Shown here: one piece after another, positions 46,690 to 59,411 of the stretch
Layout of the letters: each line of letters begins with the position of its first letter
Position numbering within the stretch: position 1 is the first letter of the stretch
From: Delphinapterus leucas
Taxonomy: Eukaryota; Chordata; Mammalia; Artiodactyla; Monodontidae
DNA: 64,000 bases
Assembly: GCF_002288925.2 (NCBI RefSeq)
Contig: NW_022098021.1
Location: 32,149,484-32,213,483 of the forward strand
Reading direction: 5' to 3'
The notes under the pieces: generated by a model
Databases searched by the model: none
The model's input: only the letters and a program-made list of their open reading frames with translations
What the model was told of the DNA's origin: nothing
Made by a program: the position numbers and the translations under genes

Positions 46690-47830
46690 CGCTCCCATCA
46701 AATCCCATTCCCACCTTGCCTCTCAGCCAACTACACCTCCTATTCTATGGAGAAAATAAAAGCCATAGGAAAAGAAACAGCTCAACCTCCTCTCCCTACT
46801 TTTTGACCTCAAAAGGTGTCTGGATAATTGCTCTCTTCTTTTCCACCTCAGAAGGAGAGGTGGTTCCGCTGCTGTGGATGGTGAAGCCCCCCCACCATGC
46901 GCTCAGGATCACATTTCGTCCAAGTCCTCACAGAGCCTGCTCCATCAATTATGGCCTCCCTTCCCTTCCTCTGTCTGCAGCTTCTCCTGTGCTACTCACT
47001 CTTGGCAGGTAAGTCTCTCCCTGCTTAAAAGAATTGTTATCCCTTTAACTCTTTCCTTCCCCATTTTCATAGGTGACTTAAAAGGCCTCTTTTATACTTA
47101 ACAATTTGTACTTTGTCCCCTCTGATTCACCTGGCATAACTGAAACAGCTCTCAACAAATCAACAACAACCCAACGGACACCTTTCTGTCTGTTTCACTC
47201 ACTGCATCTGACACCATTGGCCACCTTCTCTTCTTGCAGCTCCTATGACCCCAACCCTCAATCTCTCCATCCCTTTGTAGTCTTTCCTGCTGACTCCTCT
47301 TCTGCTCCCTTTCTTGTCTCAGCGTCACATATTACTTACAAGAACTCACCCACCAGCCATTGCTGAACACTTATACACAGAGGACTTTCAAATAGCAATC
47401 CTGTTCTCCTTAGTTCCAGACCCCCCTGTCCCTGAGTTTACTAAAAGCTTCTCTTTAGAAAGCCCAGAACTATGTCTAACTCATCACATCCCAAATTGAA
47501 TAAAGCTTCCTCACAAAAAACATCTTGTCCCTGATGGCTTCTCATTTCACCCCTAGTCACCCAAACCCAGAGCCTGAGAGGCCATCGAGATTCTTCCTAT
47601 CCTTTGCCTTCACACCCAATCCTATTGACTGTCCCTCTTAAATACTTCTGCACAGTTCCACTCACATCCATCTCCACTTTCAATGCTATGGTTAGGCTCT
47701 GGTCATTACTTTCCTGAAATGTATCACTGGACTCCTGATGTATTTCCTTGTGTCTCCTCTGCTCCCCCTTAAATATATCCTAAAGAGTTCTCCTCTGCTT
47801 TTGTCCCTTAAAATACATACTACAGAGAAA
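46690..47830 (+). pseudogene. Ancient L2 ORF2 fragment (reverse transcriptase region)
   Basis: The order CTGCTCCATCAATTA, CTGAAACAGCTCTCAACAA, GCATCTGACACCATTGG, AACCCAGAGCCTGAGAGGCC and CCAATCCTATTGACTGTCC follows the L2 ORF2 region. All frames are broken. L2 stopped moving long ago in placental mammals. Confidence 0.65.
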
Positions 47831-47909
47831 ATAACAAAACTTCCTAGCATGTCATACAGATGATTCTCAGTCTGAAGAACACAATTACCACCCCTATTAA
47901 TAAGTATGT

Positions 47910-48065
47910 TATTTGGGAATTAATAATACCTACTGCCTAAGGTCTTTGTGAGGCATAAATGAGTTAGTACATACAAAATGGTCAGAAAAGTATCTCATAC
48001 AAAGAGAGTACTCAGACAAATTAGAGAATATTCCAGTAAGAATTCAATAAATGTTCAATAGATAA
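47910..48065 (+). repeat. MIR SINE fragment
   Basis: AATAATACCTACTGCCTAAGG, TTGTGAGGCATAAATGAGTT and TTCAATAAATGTTCAATAG fit the MIR 3' half. Confidence 0.65.
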
Positions 48066-48573
48066 ATAAATGACTGAGACACTCAGCAGAGGGTTTGGTG
48101 GTTTGCATCCCAGTGTTCTGTAAGCACAGAAAACTAAATATGAGCACAGCAGACCTCAGATTCCAGGCTAAGGGGGAGGCAACTGCTACTATGATGCCAG
48201 TTAGGAACCTCGGTGGTCCAAAGACCACATTCCTGGGTTTTGCAGATCAATTTGAGATTAAAAAATCACATTAATTGTGAGATCTCTTTTTTGGCTTCTT
48301 GTTATTTCCGTTGGGGATGATTCATTTGCACGTTCTTCTTTGCTTGCTCACTTCTTTGAAACCTTTGAGTATAGACACATACAGGGCAAGAACTATATGC
48401 ACACAGTGGAAACTCAACTTCTAGCTGAGTTCCTTAGGTAACTGATGATGATAAGATGATCAAACGATGACAGTGAAGATGCTAATAAACAGTTTCTTCT
48501 CTTCCCCACCTATATTACCTAAGCTTGCCAAAAGAAGCCTCTAATCCCTGTAACCTTAAGGAAGATTTTACAT
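48066..48573. other. No gene seen
   Basis: Unassigned sequence. Confidence 0.4.
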
Positions 48574-48587
48574 AAAAACACAGTTGT

Positions 48588-48805
48588 GGACTTCGCTGGT
48601 GGCGCAGTGGTTGAGAGTCCGCCTGCTGATGCAGGGGACACGGGTTCGTGCCCCGGTCCGGGAAGATCCCACATGCTGCGGAGCGGCTGGGCCCGTGAGC
48701 CATGGCCGCTGAGCCTGCACGTCCGGAGCCTGCGCTCCGCAATGGGAGAGGCCACAGCAGTGAGAGGCCCGCGAACCCCACCCCCCCCCCAAAAAAACAA
48801 ACAAA
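48588..48805 (+). mobile_element. CHR-2 SINE
   Basis: CHR-2 head and body (GGCCCGTGAGCCATGG, GTCCGGAGCCTGCGCTCCG) with many CpGs intact, followed by a C10 run and a CAAA-rich tail. The TSD AAAAACACAGTTGT (48574-48587) and AAAAACACAATTGT (48806-48819) differs by one base. It looks young. Confidence 0.95.
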
Positions 48806-48819
48806 AAAAACACAATTGT

Positions 48820-49559
48820 TTTGCAGGGTCCCAGGTGGCAGATCCTGTCTCTGTCTGAGTCACTGAAATTTATGCTGCAAAAGGATGTCTCTGTGCTCTT
48901 CCACATCAACCTCCAAGACACACCTGAACCTCCATGCAAGCTGTTTATGTGATTAGTATCCTCCACCATTTTTGGGCAGTGAGCTTCTCAAGTTCCAAGT
49001 TTACCTCTTTCCAGTTGAAAGAAGGTCATTCTGTGTACCTGGATTTGGGGGAAAAAAACAAAGGGCTGGATGGAGGGAACTTCCTTTGTACTACTATGAG
49101 ATATGATTTAAAAAATACTTAATGTTCCCAAAACCTTTCACTGGGGCAGGATGCAGCCACAACTTTCAACATGAAGACCGCAGAACACTGCCAATAATGG
49201 AGAAACATATTTCACTTCAGTAATTACAGCCAGGAAAGTATGTTATTTTTAAGAGAAACTAGCTATTACATTTTAGATATTTTTATTCTTTTTACACTTT
49301 ACGGTTCTAGGATTCAGAAAGGATCGTGTTATACAATTAAATTCTCTCTATAAATACACAAAGCAAATATAAGATGTTTAGTATGGTGCCTGGCACAGAA
49401 TAATATAATACATGGTCATCATTGCTGTTGTTATTCTCATCATTTTGATCATTATCTCCCATAGTCTACTAGGGATATGACCAGGAAAGAGAGCCAATCA
49501 TAACTTTATCTTCTACTTAGGTGATATAAATACAGACAGATACAGATGAAGGTCTTTTG
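48820..49559. other. No gene seen; MIR 3' scrap near 49375-49440
   Basis: AGTATGGTGCCTGGCACAG is typical of a MIR 3' side. The rest is unassigned. Confidence 0.4.
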
Positions 49560-49745
49560 CAGTCATCACATCACATTCACACAGTAGCCCTGTGAGGTAG
49601 GAAAGGTAACATAATTATCCTAATTTTACGTATAAGGAAGGTGGCCCCGAAAGCAGATCAAAACCCCCGCCACCTGCGGCAGTCAGTGGAAGGTTTGAGC
49701 ATGCAATTCTGCTTTTCAGACTCCTAGCTTCTTACTTTTTCTCTT
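49560..49745 (-). repeat. MIR SINE (minus strand)
   Basis: CACAGTAGCCCTGTGAGGTAG and TAATTTTACGTATAAGGAAGG match antisense MIR. Confidence 0.75.
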
Positions 49746-50879
49746 TGAGGTTGAGAGGAGGGTGCAAAGGAGACCGGGAGACAGAGATGTGAGAGAGGTC
49801 AGGGGATGAGAGATAGTTATAAGGATGTTGTTTCCCAGGTTACATCTGTCCCTCAACCAATACAAGGTATAGAGTTGTCAATTGATTTCATTAGTGAGCG
49901 TAGCTTATGAAATTTCTCTCTTTACTTTGTTATCATCCCCATAAACTGATTGTAAATAGACATTAGCCTACTTTCATGGTTTGTTGCTTCTTGTACTAGC
50001 ATGAAAAGTCAGAACACAGCACTATATCCTACAAAGGCTCAAACTTCTCTTTGAATTTATAATACTTGTTCTAAAGGAGAAGTGAGATTCTGACAATCAT
50101 GGGTTGATTCCCCATCATGCTCCCTGGCTTCTTGGCTTGATAAGCTAGACCTTCAACAGTGCCAAGCATATGCTGACTGCCCTGGCTCACCCAAGGTATG
50201 CTGGAGGCCTTAGGAGACCATATGTTAGGCATCTGACATATGTTTAAAAAGGAGCTGGTCATATTTCTGAAGAGGTTTTCTATAATGTAGCTTCAGCGCT
50301 GCTAGAACTAGCCCTGTAGCTCACCATGTTTAATTCATGTTTAATTACATTTGAATCCATGAACTTCCCCACGAAGTCTTCACAATTGCACTCCCGCCGT
50401 AGTAGTCTTAGTTGCTGAATTTTTCTGTGGTTTCAGCACAAATGTCAGTGCCTTGTGAAGTTTCACAGTTATGCTATTCACTGTCATTTCTCAACCAGCC
50501 ACGAATCAGCATAATTTGCTGATAGCTGCACAATTATGAAAATACTGTCAAGTAGACATCACCCATGTGAACCTAGTGCTAAGCATTATTGTAATGAACT
50601 GAGGGAAAAGCCATGAAATTCCCAGCCAGCCTGAACTTAACAGAACGCGCAGTCATTTAACTTAAGTGAAAGTGTTAGCAATGAGTGTTTCCACCTCAGC
50701 AACAGAAATCCCACACAAATTAGAGCTGCTTAGGGAAGGACTGCCTTCTGGGTTGCCTTTCACACAGAGATGAAAAAGCGACCAGATTTACCCTGGCATT
50801 TCATATGCATTCAGCCTCCCTCTCCAGGTACCACTTGATAATCTCCTACTACCACGTTTAAATCAAGTCCTACAAAGTT
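49746..50879. other. No gene seen
   Basis: Unassigned, no domain-bearing open frame. Confidence 0.4.
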
Positions 50880-51050
50880 CTGTATCAGAAAGTCGTGGAA
50901 TCACAGCTGAAAGAAACTTCCAAGGTGACCTAATCCTTCACATTCATTTCACAGATGAGAAACTCAGACCCAGACTCCCAATATTACAGCTGTATAGCAG
51001 TAGCCTGGACCTGGAACTCAGGTTTTCTGACACCCTACCCAAGAAATAGT
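50880..51050 (+). repeat. Old MIR-like dispersed repeat
   Basis: GGAATCACAGCTGAAAGAAAC and TTTCACAGATGAGAAACTCAG follow a common mammalian dispersed pattern. A related copy is at 62932-63050. The family name is uncertain. Confidence 0.5.
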
Positions 51051-53601
51051 TTTAGACATGTACTAGAGCACATCTCAGAAATGGTAGCTGAGCGTTACGA
51101 GTGAAGACTGAAGCTTTGTTCCAACCTGAGCAATGGAACACCAAGGGTTCAAACTTGGTCTTCTTCTCCACTCAGATCGACCAACCCTACTACTCTGGCT
51201 TTATGCCTGAAAACCTCACCATCAGAAGTTCTTCTTTGGATTTAAACCATTGGGTTCCAAGTAGAATCTTGTTTAAATGGAAATAATGCATTAGACAGCA
51301 GAGGCTGTCCCCTGAAATGGCCCAAGAAAGTGTGGATTTCCAGTCAGCAATCAGGGCCTGAACGAGTAGGACAGAAGACAGAGGTAACTGATGCAATGGG
51401 ATGAGGGAGGATACCCTGGGCGTGGTACAGAGCCATGCTGGGTACCTGGAATCTGAAGGTCTGGATAGTAAACATGCCTCTGAGGGGCAGAGTGAGTATT
51501 TATAATAGGTGGGGAAATGGAGGGAAAGAGACTGATAAAGAGCATTGGAGTAGGTGGGTGACTGATACCCACACACTAAGGACCCATGAATAATGACCAA
51601 TGACCAGTACTTCATTCTCTGGAGAAGAACTATATCTCCTAGCAGCATTTTACCTTTTCATTCCTTTCTTTCTCAGAAAAGGGAAGAAAATTTCTGCATC
51701 TCTCTTAGGCACTTTTGCCTAAGGTTTTCTCTAAGTATGTATTACATACAGGTGTTCAATCCCTTAGCTAGAAAGGCCACGGTTTGAGAAAATCTTCTGA
51801 GTTCAGGCAGTAGGGAGAAACCTCCCAAACAAACCATCCTCCTCCCATCCTTTTGCTACAAAGCTTCCTCGAGGTGGGCTTGGTCAGTTTTGAAGTCCAC
51901 AAAATACAGGAAAAGAGCTGCAGCTATTGCCTAGCAGTACCTCTGCCTCTCTTCCCTTTTCTCCACCTGCATACCTTATACATGTAGGCTGGACACAGTA
52001 GTTATGGTAACACTTAAGGGCTCTGGGACCAATCCTGCCCTGCTTTAAACTGGGTGACGATATAATAAGGTAGGCAATTCCCACAGTAGGTAATCTCCAC
52101 TAGGGTTGAGATGCAGGTCATTTCCTGGTGTGTATAAGTGAATCCACCAGCGAGGCCCTGTGCTAGTCAATGAAAGTAGAGAGCAAAACCCAGAAACACA
52201 GGCCCTATTCTCAAGAGCTTCCAATCCAGTGCAGGAGAGAGAGCATCTATGGAGAGAGATACCCAACAAAAATAACAAGATCAGGCAAAGGGAGGAAAGG
52301 GGAGAGGAAGGGAATGCAGAAGAGGCATGAGAGGGAAGGGAAGAAGTAAATGGATGAAAGGGAAGGACTGGGACATGCATCTTTGCGTAGACGATGATAA
52401 CAGTTAAGTGAGCACTGCGTCCCCAGCATAGTGCTGTGATATATACATTACCTTGGTTGATGGTGTTTGTGATTTTACATCTCCAGGAAGAAACTGGAAT
52501 CATTAGTAGATTAGCACCTGTCTCCTAAGACTTACCTCTAGGAAAAGGAAAGGAGCAAAAGTGCATCAATTACGGATGACAAAGCAAAGCTGGGGCCTGT
52601 GGTTTGAGAGCAGTGAGTCAATGGCCGGAACTCTGCCTTAAAGCTCCTTCCTCTGGGCACATTATCTGCCATTTTATCAACTTGGCTTTGAGTGTCTCCT
52701 AATATCTGGCACAGCACGCTGGACAGCACAGGTGCCCAATGTTCATGTGTGGGTTTGCCTTTGATTGTAACTTCTTGCATCCCGAGTGACCCCGCATTGT
52801 TGTCATTAGTGAGGGACCAAATCCTTACCCTTCAGTTTGTCAGCAATTCAAGTTTCCAAAGTGCTTGACAGATCCAGACCCACTGTAGACCTTTGGCCGA
52901 TCTATCCTGATATGCACAGCCATTAAAACTCCCCTCCTGTTCCTGCACATGCCGGCCAGTTCCTCCAAGTGCCAAGTCACTCTCAAGTGCCAAGAGTGCA
53001 AGTGGAATTGAGAGATTAGTGATGCAGAGGTGGTCAAAAAGTGGCGGAGGACAAAGGAACAGCAGCACTTCATGCTAAGGACTTTTTCACCCAGAGCAGG
53101 CCAAGCCTTTGTCTGCCAGCTTGGAAAATGCTGGCCACAACTCACCCTGGGCTTGCCAGGGTCAGAGATTCTATTGTGAAACGCTCTCTAGGCCCAGGGA
53201 AATAATTATTAACTGTGGCTTCCACAGGCTGGGATTATGCCAGGTGGAAAAAACCCTGGACTTTAATCTTCCGATCTGAAATGTCAAATTGGGCCTAAAT
53301 ACTTCCTAGGGCTGTAAGTTCTGCTTAAGGCATCAAGCCAAGCTCTTGATGCCTTAAGACCTTCTGTTCTCAACTCAGTCTTTTCTTTTGCATTTCCATG
53401 TTAATTAGAATTCTCTGCAAGGGAGAGAAAACAATTGTTCTGGCTATTATGTACTATCAACAGGCCATTTTCAAGCTTTTACTCAAAATTCAGTGATTAG
53501 ACCTCAGTCATCATGCCTTCCGGTTACTCTCACTTAGCCCTTCACACTTGCTGAGTGGACAACAGTCAATCATGTGGTTCTGAGACTCGGAACATATTAG
53601 G
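51051..53601. other. No gene seen; purine-rich tract and faint L2/MIR scraps
   Basis: A GGGA/GGAA-rich purine tract is at about 52275-52375. L2-like (about 52140-52285) and MIR-like (about 52385-52490) minus-strand traces are weak. Open frames up to 152 codons overlap on the same and opposite strands and have no domain. Confidence 0.4.
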
Positions 53602-53616
53602 CCTCCTTCCATTCTT

Positions 53617-53806
53617 TTTTTTTTTCTTGTGGTACGCAGGCCTCTCGCTGTTGTGGCCTCTCCCGTTGTGGAGCACAGGCTCCGGACAAGCAGGCTCAAC
53701 GGCCATGGCTCACAGGGGCATGTGGGATCCTCCCGGACCGGGGCACGAACCCGTGTCCCCTGCATCGGCAGGCAGACTCTCAACCACTGCGCCACCAGGA
53801 AAGTCC
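53617..53806 (-). mobile_element. CHR-2 SINE (minus strand) with internal deletion
   Basis: Poly-T tail on the left and the tRNA-like head ending CACTGCGCCACCAGG on the right. About 20 bp of the usual GGGCCCAGCCGCTCCG segment is missing after GGCTCACAGGG. The TSD CCTCCTTCCATTCTT (53602-53616) and CCTCCTTCCACTCTT (53807-53821) has one mismatch. Confidence 0.95.
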
Positions 53807-53954
53807 CCTCCTTCCACTCTTAATCTCATTGCCTACAGAGTTCTGAGGGGGGAGGGCCAAAGATGAGTCCTCCTCCTGGGACCAAAGCCTAGGGTAACTC
53901 ACTTCCATAAAAGAGACAGAGAAAGCCCTTCAGAGGCTAGCGGAAAACAGGCCT

Positions 53955-54185
53955 GAAGCAACATCAGGCCGCACGAGGAAGCTGGTCACAACCAGGCCGG
54001 CAACGCGGACTGTCAAGACCAAGGTTGGTGGGTTCGCACACAGCAGTAAAATGAGACCAGAGCAGAGGAGCGCGCTTCGGCCTCTCCAGATGGAGACCCG
54101 CGTGGGTGCCGCGTGCGCCGGCGGGCCAGCCTGACTCGTCACCCGCCATTCTTCGGCCATCAGGAGCGTGGTCGGCAGCCTGGGA
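53955..54185. promoter_or_regulatory. Small CpG-rich cluster, unassigned
   Basis: About 20 CpG dinucleotides fall in roughly 230 bp outside any SINE, for example GAGCGCGCTTCGG and GCCGCGTGCGCCGGCGGG. This is far denser than the surrounding DNA. It could be a small CpG island, a first exon, or a recent GC-rich insertion. No clear start codon and splice donor combination was found. Confidence 0.4.
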
Positions 54186-55074
54186 GGTTACTAAAGCAAT
54201 AGCAAACACAAAGTCATTGCCTTAGTCTGTCTCTTAGCTCCATCTACTCTTTGGAAGCCGGAGAATTATTTTCCCAGAGTAAAGAGGACCCGTGCAAACT
54301 AAGCTCTCAAGGAACAGCCAACATTTTGAAAGGACAAGTCAGACTCCACCTTTGATGTCTGGCTGCTGACAGCTCTCCAGGTGCCCCCATCCCCTTCCCC
54401 TGCCCCACATCCCAGCTAGCTGACGAGGAAGCCGTTGGCGCTCACAGCCAAGTTCAAACCACACAAGCCACAGTCCGGAGGTGGGGAACATCACCCCAAC
54501 CCCTCCCCGGCCACAGCTCCCTAAGCACCCTAGAATCTCCCTTCCCTTCTCAAGCTTTTTTCAGACCAGCTCGGGAGCCTGCTTCGTTCTCCCCAGAGAG
54601 CCTCATTATGTGAGTAATAAACATTTTTACACCTTCTTGATGCCTGTGTAATGTCATCACGACCACAGTTGAGGTGGAGGTCCACCTGCCTCCCTGGATG
54701 GACCACAGCGCCTTGTTCCAAATGCAGACGAGCAAATATTATTTAAAAACTTGACTTGGGGAAATTGCCAAGATGTATGCTTAAGCATAGAAAGCAATTT
54801 GTAAAACAAGTATTTTATTATTCCATTTATATAAAAATAACTATTTGTATATCTATTTTATCTATAAACTAAAACCTGTTAAGCCTGGTCACTCCTAGAT
54901 AGGGGAGTGGAGACTAGAAAGGGATTGAAAGGTTACCTTCTTTGTTTAATCTTTGCTTATGTAAGGCTTGAATCATTTACCGTAGATGTATTACACTGTT
55001 TGTCTACGGCACTACCAAAAATTAAAATAATTTAAAATATTGAGACTAAAATAATTTTAAAACAAATTTTAAAA
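54186..55074. other. No gene seen
   Basis: GC-richer to about 54730, then AT-rich with a possible L1M 3' scrap. Nothing is firmly assigned. Confidence 0.35.
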
Positions 55075-55400
55075 TAGTTTTACTCATCAGACCAGCAAAA
55101 ACTTTTTAATGGGGATATCTCACGTTGATGAGGATGTGAGGAAACAGGCACTCTATGAATTGCCAGTAAGCCAGGGAGAAAACTGATAGATAGATGGATA
55201 CGTAGATAGATGATAGATAGATAGATAGATAGATAGTAGATTGAGAATTATAGATCTATAGATATATATGTGGCCTTAAAATGATCAAGTCCTTTGATCC
55301 AGTAATTTTATTTCTAGTGATCAATCCTAAGGAAAAAATTAGAGCTATGCATAGTAATTTATATGAAAGAAACCCTATCGCATTATTTTGAAAGTTAATT
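55075..55400 (+). repeat. L1M-like LINE fragment containing a GATA microsatellite
   Basis: CATCAGACCAGCAAAAACT, GATGAGGATGTGAGGAAACAG and TTTGATCCAGTAATTTTATTTC fit the ORF2 3' part of old L1M elements. A GATA repeat (55184-55236) lies inside. Confidence 0.55.
55184..55236 (+). repeat. (GATA)n microsatellite
   Basis: Imperfect GATA tetranucleotide array, with about seven consecutive GATA units at its core. Confidence 0.95.
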
Positions 55401-56799
55401 TTTATTTCTATCGATGGAATGTATGCACATAGTTTAAACAGGAAGCGAGTTATAAGATTTATGGTGAACATAGCCTCCCCTGCCCCCCTATTTCCCATCT
55501 CAGAGCCCATTCCATAGATTCCATCTCTTTCAACTCTTCGATAGGCTTCTTCTGATGTGTAACTCGTATTTTAAAATAACATGCCTATCCTGCTACCTCT
55601 TGATTCGTTAATTATAGACATAATATACTGATCTTATTATGGTGGCTGAGACTTCAGCTCTCCTGCATCATCCCCATCCCCACTCATCCTTACTTCCTGT
55701 CCCTTCCTCCTCCCAATATTATCTCACAATCTTTACTTTATATTATCATAGCTACATATATACTGTACTGAGTCAAGAAGTGTGCTACAATTACATTTCC
55801 TTTCTTGTACAACATTTTTCCTAAAGTTAATAGTTTCTTCTTTTCTCTACAACGCCCCCTAATATTTTTCGATTGTTTAACTAGATGTTGATCTAGATCA
55901 AGTAGTCAGCTCCTCCCCCCAAGCACATCCACGGCTACCCTTTCTTCCTTCTCATTTTAGATGGATACCAATTTTTCTTGGTCTTCCTCTATGTTTACTC
56001 CCTATTTTGCTTGAGCTCATCTTCCAGCTGCCTCCCAAGAAGGGAAGCAGGGAAGATCTTTTCTTTTTTTAAGTATTTTCATGTCTGGAAAATCTTTTAT
56101 TATTTCTCTTATAATTTCTTCATCTTTGTCTTTATGTCTCTCTTACTAGTGTGATGTTAGACTTTCTGGATTGATTTTCTAATTTCTTTTCTTTCTTCTA
56201 TTTTCTGTCCCCTTTGGTTCTATTTTCTGAGAGTTCCTCAACTTCATCCTCTAGTCCTTTTATTGAATTGTGTATTCTACTACCATATTTCTAATTTTAA
56301 GGGCTCTTTCTAATCCGTTGGGTTTTTTTTATAGCCTCTTGTGTTTGTTTTATAGATGTAGTATCTTTTATTGCTCTGAAGATATTAAATATAGATTTTT
56401 GTTTGTTTTCTTCTGCATTGTCTCTGTGTTTTATGGGACATTTTTTACTTGTTTGTTTGTTTTTCTCTTTAATGTTGGATGCATTCCTCAAATATATAGT
56501 GATCCTTGGCTGAACATTCACATTTAAGGCTGACAATTTCAAAGTTGCTGATTAGAAGTTCAGCGTTCCTGAGTATGACTTGTCCATCATTGGAGTGTGG
56601 TGCACATGGGCATGACTTGTCCACTCGTGAGCTAAACTGGTGATGTTTAGCTCTGAAGAAAACAAGGCTTTTGGTAAAAGAGAAATATCAGTATGTGGAG
56701 ATCCCTTCTCTGGAAGAGTTGTGTTTCTTTAAAAATTCTCTAATCCCTCACTGGGGGCAGGGGAATTTTGTGAAGAGGCATCATAAAACTGACTATTAG
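55401..56799. other. AT-rich, unclassified old repeat-like DNA
   Basis: A T-rich region at about 56040-56530 resembles a dispersed mammalian repeat but was not named. No coding feature. Confidence 0.35.
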
Positions 56800-57530
56800 T
56801 GTTACCCAACCAAGCGTGGTTTCACTCGCAAGCACACCATAAAGTCAATCTATTGACAGCTGGTTGTGGTGAAAGAAAACGCAGTGTTTATTATAAGGCA
56901 TCACACAAGGAGCCCAGGACAACTAGTGCTCAAAAAGCCCAGACTTCCCTATGGCTTTCAGCAAAGCATTTTTAAAGGCAAGATGAGGGAGGGGCATCCC
57001 AGGGTATGTGATCAGCTCGTGTACAATTCTCTGATTGGTTGATGATGGTGTCACAGGGGTTACCATTATCAATCCTAAGGCCCCAGGAGGCCTGGGGGCT
57101 ATGTGCTCATGGTCATCAAGTAGTTAATTTCTTCTATTGGGTGGGGATTTTAGCATCTGTAAAACAACTCAGGAATTATGCATCAGATTCTAATATCTAG
57201 GTACTTCAGAGAGGAGCTAAAGCAGAGGATTTGGGAGAGAGGTCTGCCCTGGGAAGGCCCCATAGGGTCCTGTGTAGTTACACTTGCATTCTAGAAAAGC
57301 AGGGATTAGGGAGGACAGTGAACTGTGGAGGATTCCGTAGATTAGTGCAGTTTAATGGCCCTGCTTCCAGCTCTCTTCCCCACCCACTGCCAAGTACTAT
57401 GATGCCTAGTGTTACTAGGAGAGGGGAGACAGACAAATTGACAAAAGAGGCAGGTAAAGTATAGAGTCTGAAGGAACTGATATGTTACTGGGATGGTATG
57501 CCATACTCCTCAGAATTCATGGGGCTGGAG
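56800..57530 (-). repeat. Probable ERV LTR (minus strand)
   Basis: On the minus strand a polyadenylation signal (AATAAA in ATAATAAACACTGCG, near 56888) is followed by a stretch ending TTGGTTGGGTAACA at 56800, an LTR-like R-U5 end. The upstream part is a GC-rich U3-like region. The far edge is not fixed, and no retroviral gene is present. Confidence 0.4.
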
Positions 57531-57539
57531 ACTTCTGCA

Positions 57540-57745
57540 AGACCAATGCAGTTTATTGACACTTAAGGTTTCCTAAAGATGAATCCTACTCTTAGGACTA
57601 ACTCTGGCCAACATAAGGAGATAAAGTGTTGTAAGCTGGATAAAAAGTACCAAGCAGCAGCCTCCATAGAGCTATATTGCTAAAATAAATCTTCCTGCTA
57701 GCTGGCCTGAAGCTCGCTGTTTCTGTGTATTGAATTTCAACCTAT
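57540..57745 (+). repeat. Possible LTR-like fragment (plus strand)
   Basis: GGATAAAAAGTACC and, downstream, AAAATAAATCTTCCTGC with GGCCTGAAGCTCGCTG recall an ERV LTR TATA box and polyadenylation region. The edges and family are unknown. Confidence 0.3.
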
Positions 57746-58589
57746 TTTTATAGTCACGCATTCCTATAAAGACGCTTATTACAGAATGCAAAGACCTGAT
57801 TAGGAAGAGTAGCTACAGAAAATGAATTATGCAAAGAAAAGAGCTTGCATTCTTAATCAATATACTTGCTAACAAATATGAAGCAAAGAAACAACAGGCT
57901 AAGAGCCACTACCCTAGAAATAAATGCTTGTTATTCTAAGAAGAGTATCATTTAGAAATAAACCACATCATTTGGAAAACTTATGTGAATGACATCCTAC
58001 AACTCAAGCAGATAAAAAGCAATTGCTCTTGTGCCATCACTGGGAGGTAATGAAAAGTCTCTCTGCTCTCTTCCTAAACTCTTGGTTCAAGTTACGCTCA
58101 TGTCAGGATCAAGAAAAAACTCACTTCTACAGCTTCCTTGGTACCTTGCTCAAAGGAATGAGAAGAAGCTTCCAAAAGAAATGTTCAAAGATGGCTTTGA
58201 AATGATCAGGAGAATTTGGGGTCCCTAATACTAGTCTCTCCCACCTTGAGGGTAGTGATTTCTTACTATGGAAAACTGAAATTTTCCTTCACTGAACTTC
58301 TCTGTATATGTGAGAAGTCTTATACTACCCCAGGGAGGTAGGCTTAGTACAGCCTCCAGTGGACACTATATAGCAGCTCAAACATTTAATAGCTTTAATG
58401 CCGCATATCTACCCATGCATATATCTACCCATGTCTACCAATGCCTATATATTATTAGTTACCATACGTGGTTAAATATCCTATGAAATGTCCTCCAATC
58501 CTCAAGACTATAAGCAGGTATTCCTACTGTATCCTGATATGTATACTTACTCAATCTTAGCAGTTATAATTGCCTATTGATACATCTAT
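57746..58589. other. No gene seen
   Basis: Unassigned sequence. Confidence 0.4.
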
Positions 58590-58712
58590 GCCCCTTCCAG
58601 ACTCTTAGTTATGAAGGCGTGCATGGGGCATCATCCAACATTACATACCCTGCCCAATGCCTAGCACAGTGCTGGGTGCTTAGCAGATGCTCCTGCTGCA
58701 TGAAGGAGTAGC
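58590..58712 (+). repeat. L2 LINE 3' scrap
   Basis: TGCCTAGCACAGTGCTGGGTG and a short tail fit the L2 3' end; old and short. Confidence 0.5.
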
Positions 58713-58742
58713 TTACTGTGTCTTTATTAAAAGCTCTTCATA

Positions 58743-58946
58743 GAGCTTCCCTGATGGCACAGTGGTTGAGAATCCGCCTGCCGATGCAGGGGACACGGGT
58801 TTGTGCCCCGGTCCGGGAGAATCCCACGTGCCGTGGAGCGGCTGGGCCCGTGAGCCGTGGCCGCTGAGCCTGCGCGTCCGGAGCCTGTGCTCCGCAACGG
58901 GAGTGGCCACAGCAGTGAGAGGCCCGCGTACCACAAAAAAAAAAAA
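58743..58946 (+). mobile_element. CHR-2 SINE
   Basis: Near-complete CHR-2 copy with GGCCCGTGAGCCGTGG and CpG-rich CTGCGCGTCCGGAGCC, and a pure A tail. A perfect 14-bp TSD, AAAAGCTCTTCATA, is at 58729-58742 and 58947-58960. The pure tail and intact TSD suggest a young insertion. Confidence 0.97.
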
Positions 58947-59139
58947 AAAAGCTCTTCATAAACCTTGCCTCACTTCTCATTTCAGCTTCTAAATAATTGA
59001 GAGGTGGATATGGAGGTACAAGGGGAGAAAGCGTGGAAAAGGATCAAATCGTCAAATGAATTCGACTCTTCACCTGTTTTTGGAACTCGAATTTTGAAAA
59101 CCACAACTCCACCTAATTAAATGTTTTCAAAGAATGTAA

Positions 59140-59411
59140 CTTGATGCAATCACCTTAGTAAGCAGTTTAGCACTATCCTTTAAAGTTGAATTAACATAGT
59201 CTACAACCCAGCAATTCCATTCCTACGCTCTTTAAGAACTCTTGTATATGTGCACAAGGGGACATGCACATGTTTATTGTAGCTTTGTTCACAACACCAG
59301 AGAAATGGACACACCTAAGTGTTGATTGAGGAGAGAATGTGAAAATAATGGAATGGCAAGTGAGCTGAAGTGAACTAAAGCTACACAAAACAAGGGTGAA
59401 TCTTAGAAACA
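59140..59411 (+). repeat. L1M-like LINE 3' fragment
   Basis: CCCAGCAATTCCATTCCTACG and GAACTCTTGTATATGTGCACA follow the ORF2 C-terminal end of old L1M elements. Confidence 0.6.

Noticed and set aside
46951..47008. A signal-peptide-like mini-exon: an ATG with good context, then MASLPFLCLQLLLCYSLLA, followed at once by a splice-donor-like CAGGTAAGTC.
   Set aside because: The stretch aligns in order with an L2 ORF2 fragment that covers 46690-47830, so the resemblance is most likely chance. No second exon is visible.
48588..48670. tRNA-gene-like box A and box B.
   Set aside because: These are the heads of CHR SINEs, here and at the other SINE sites. They are fused to a SINE body and flanked by TSDs, so they are not tRNA genes.
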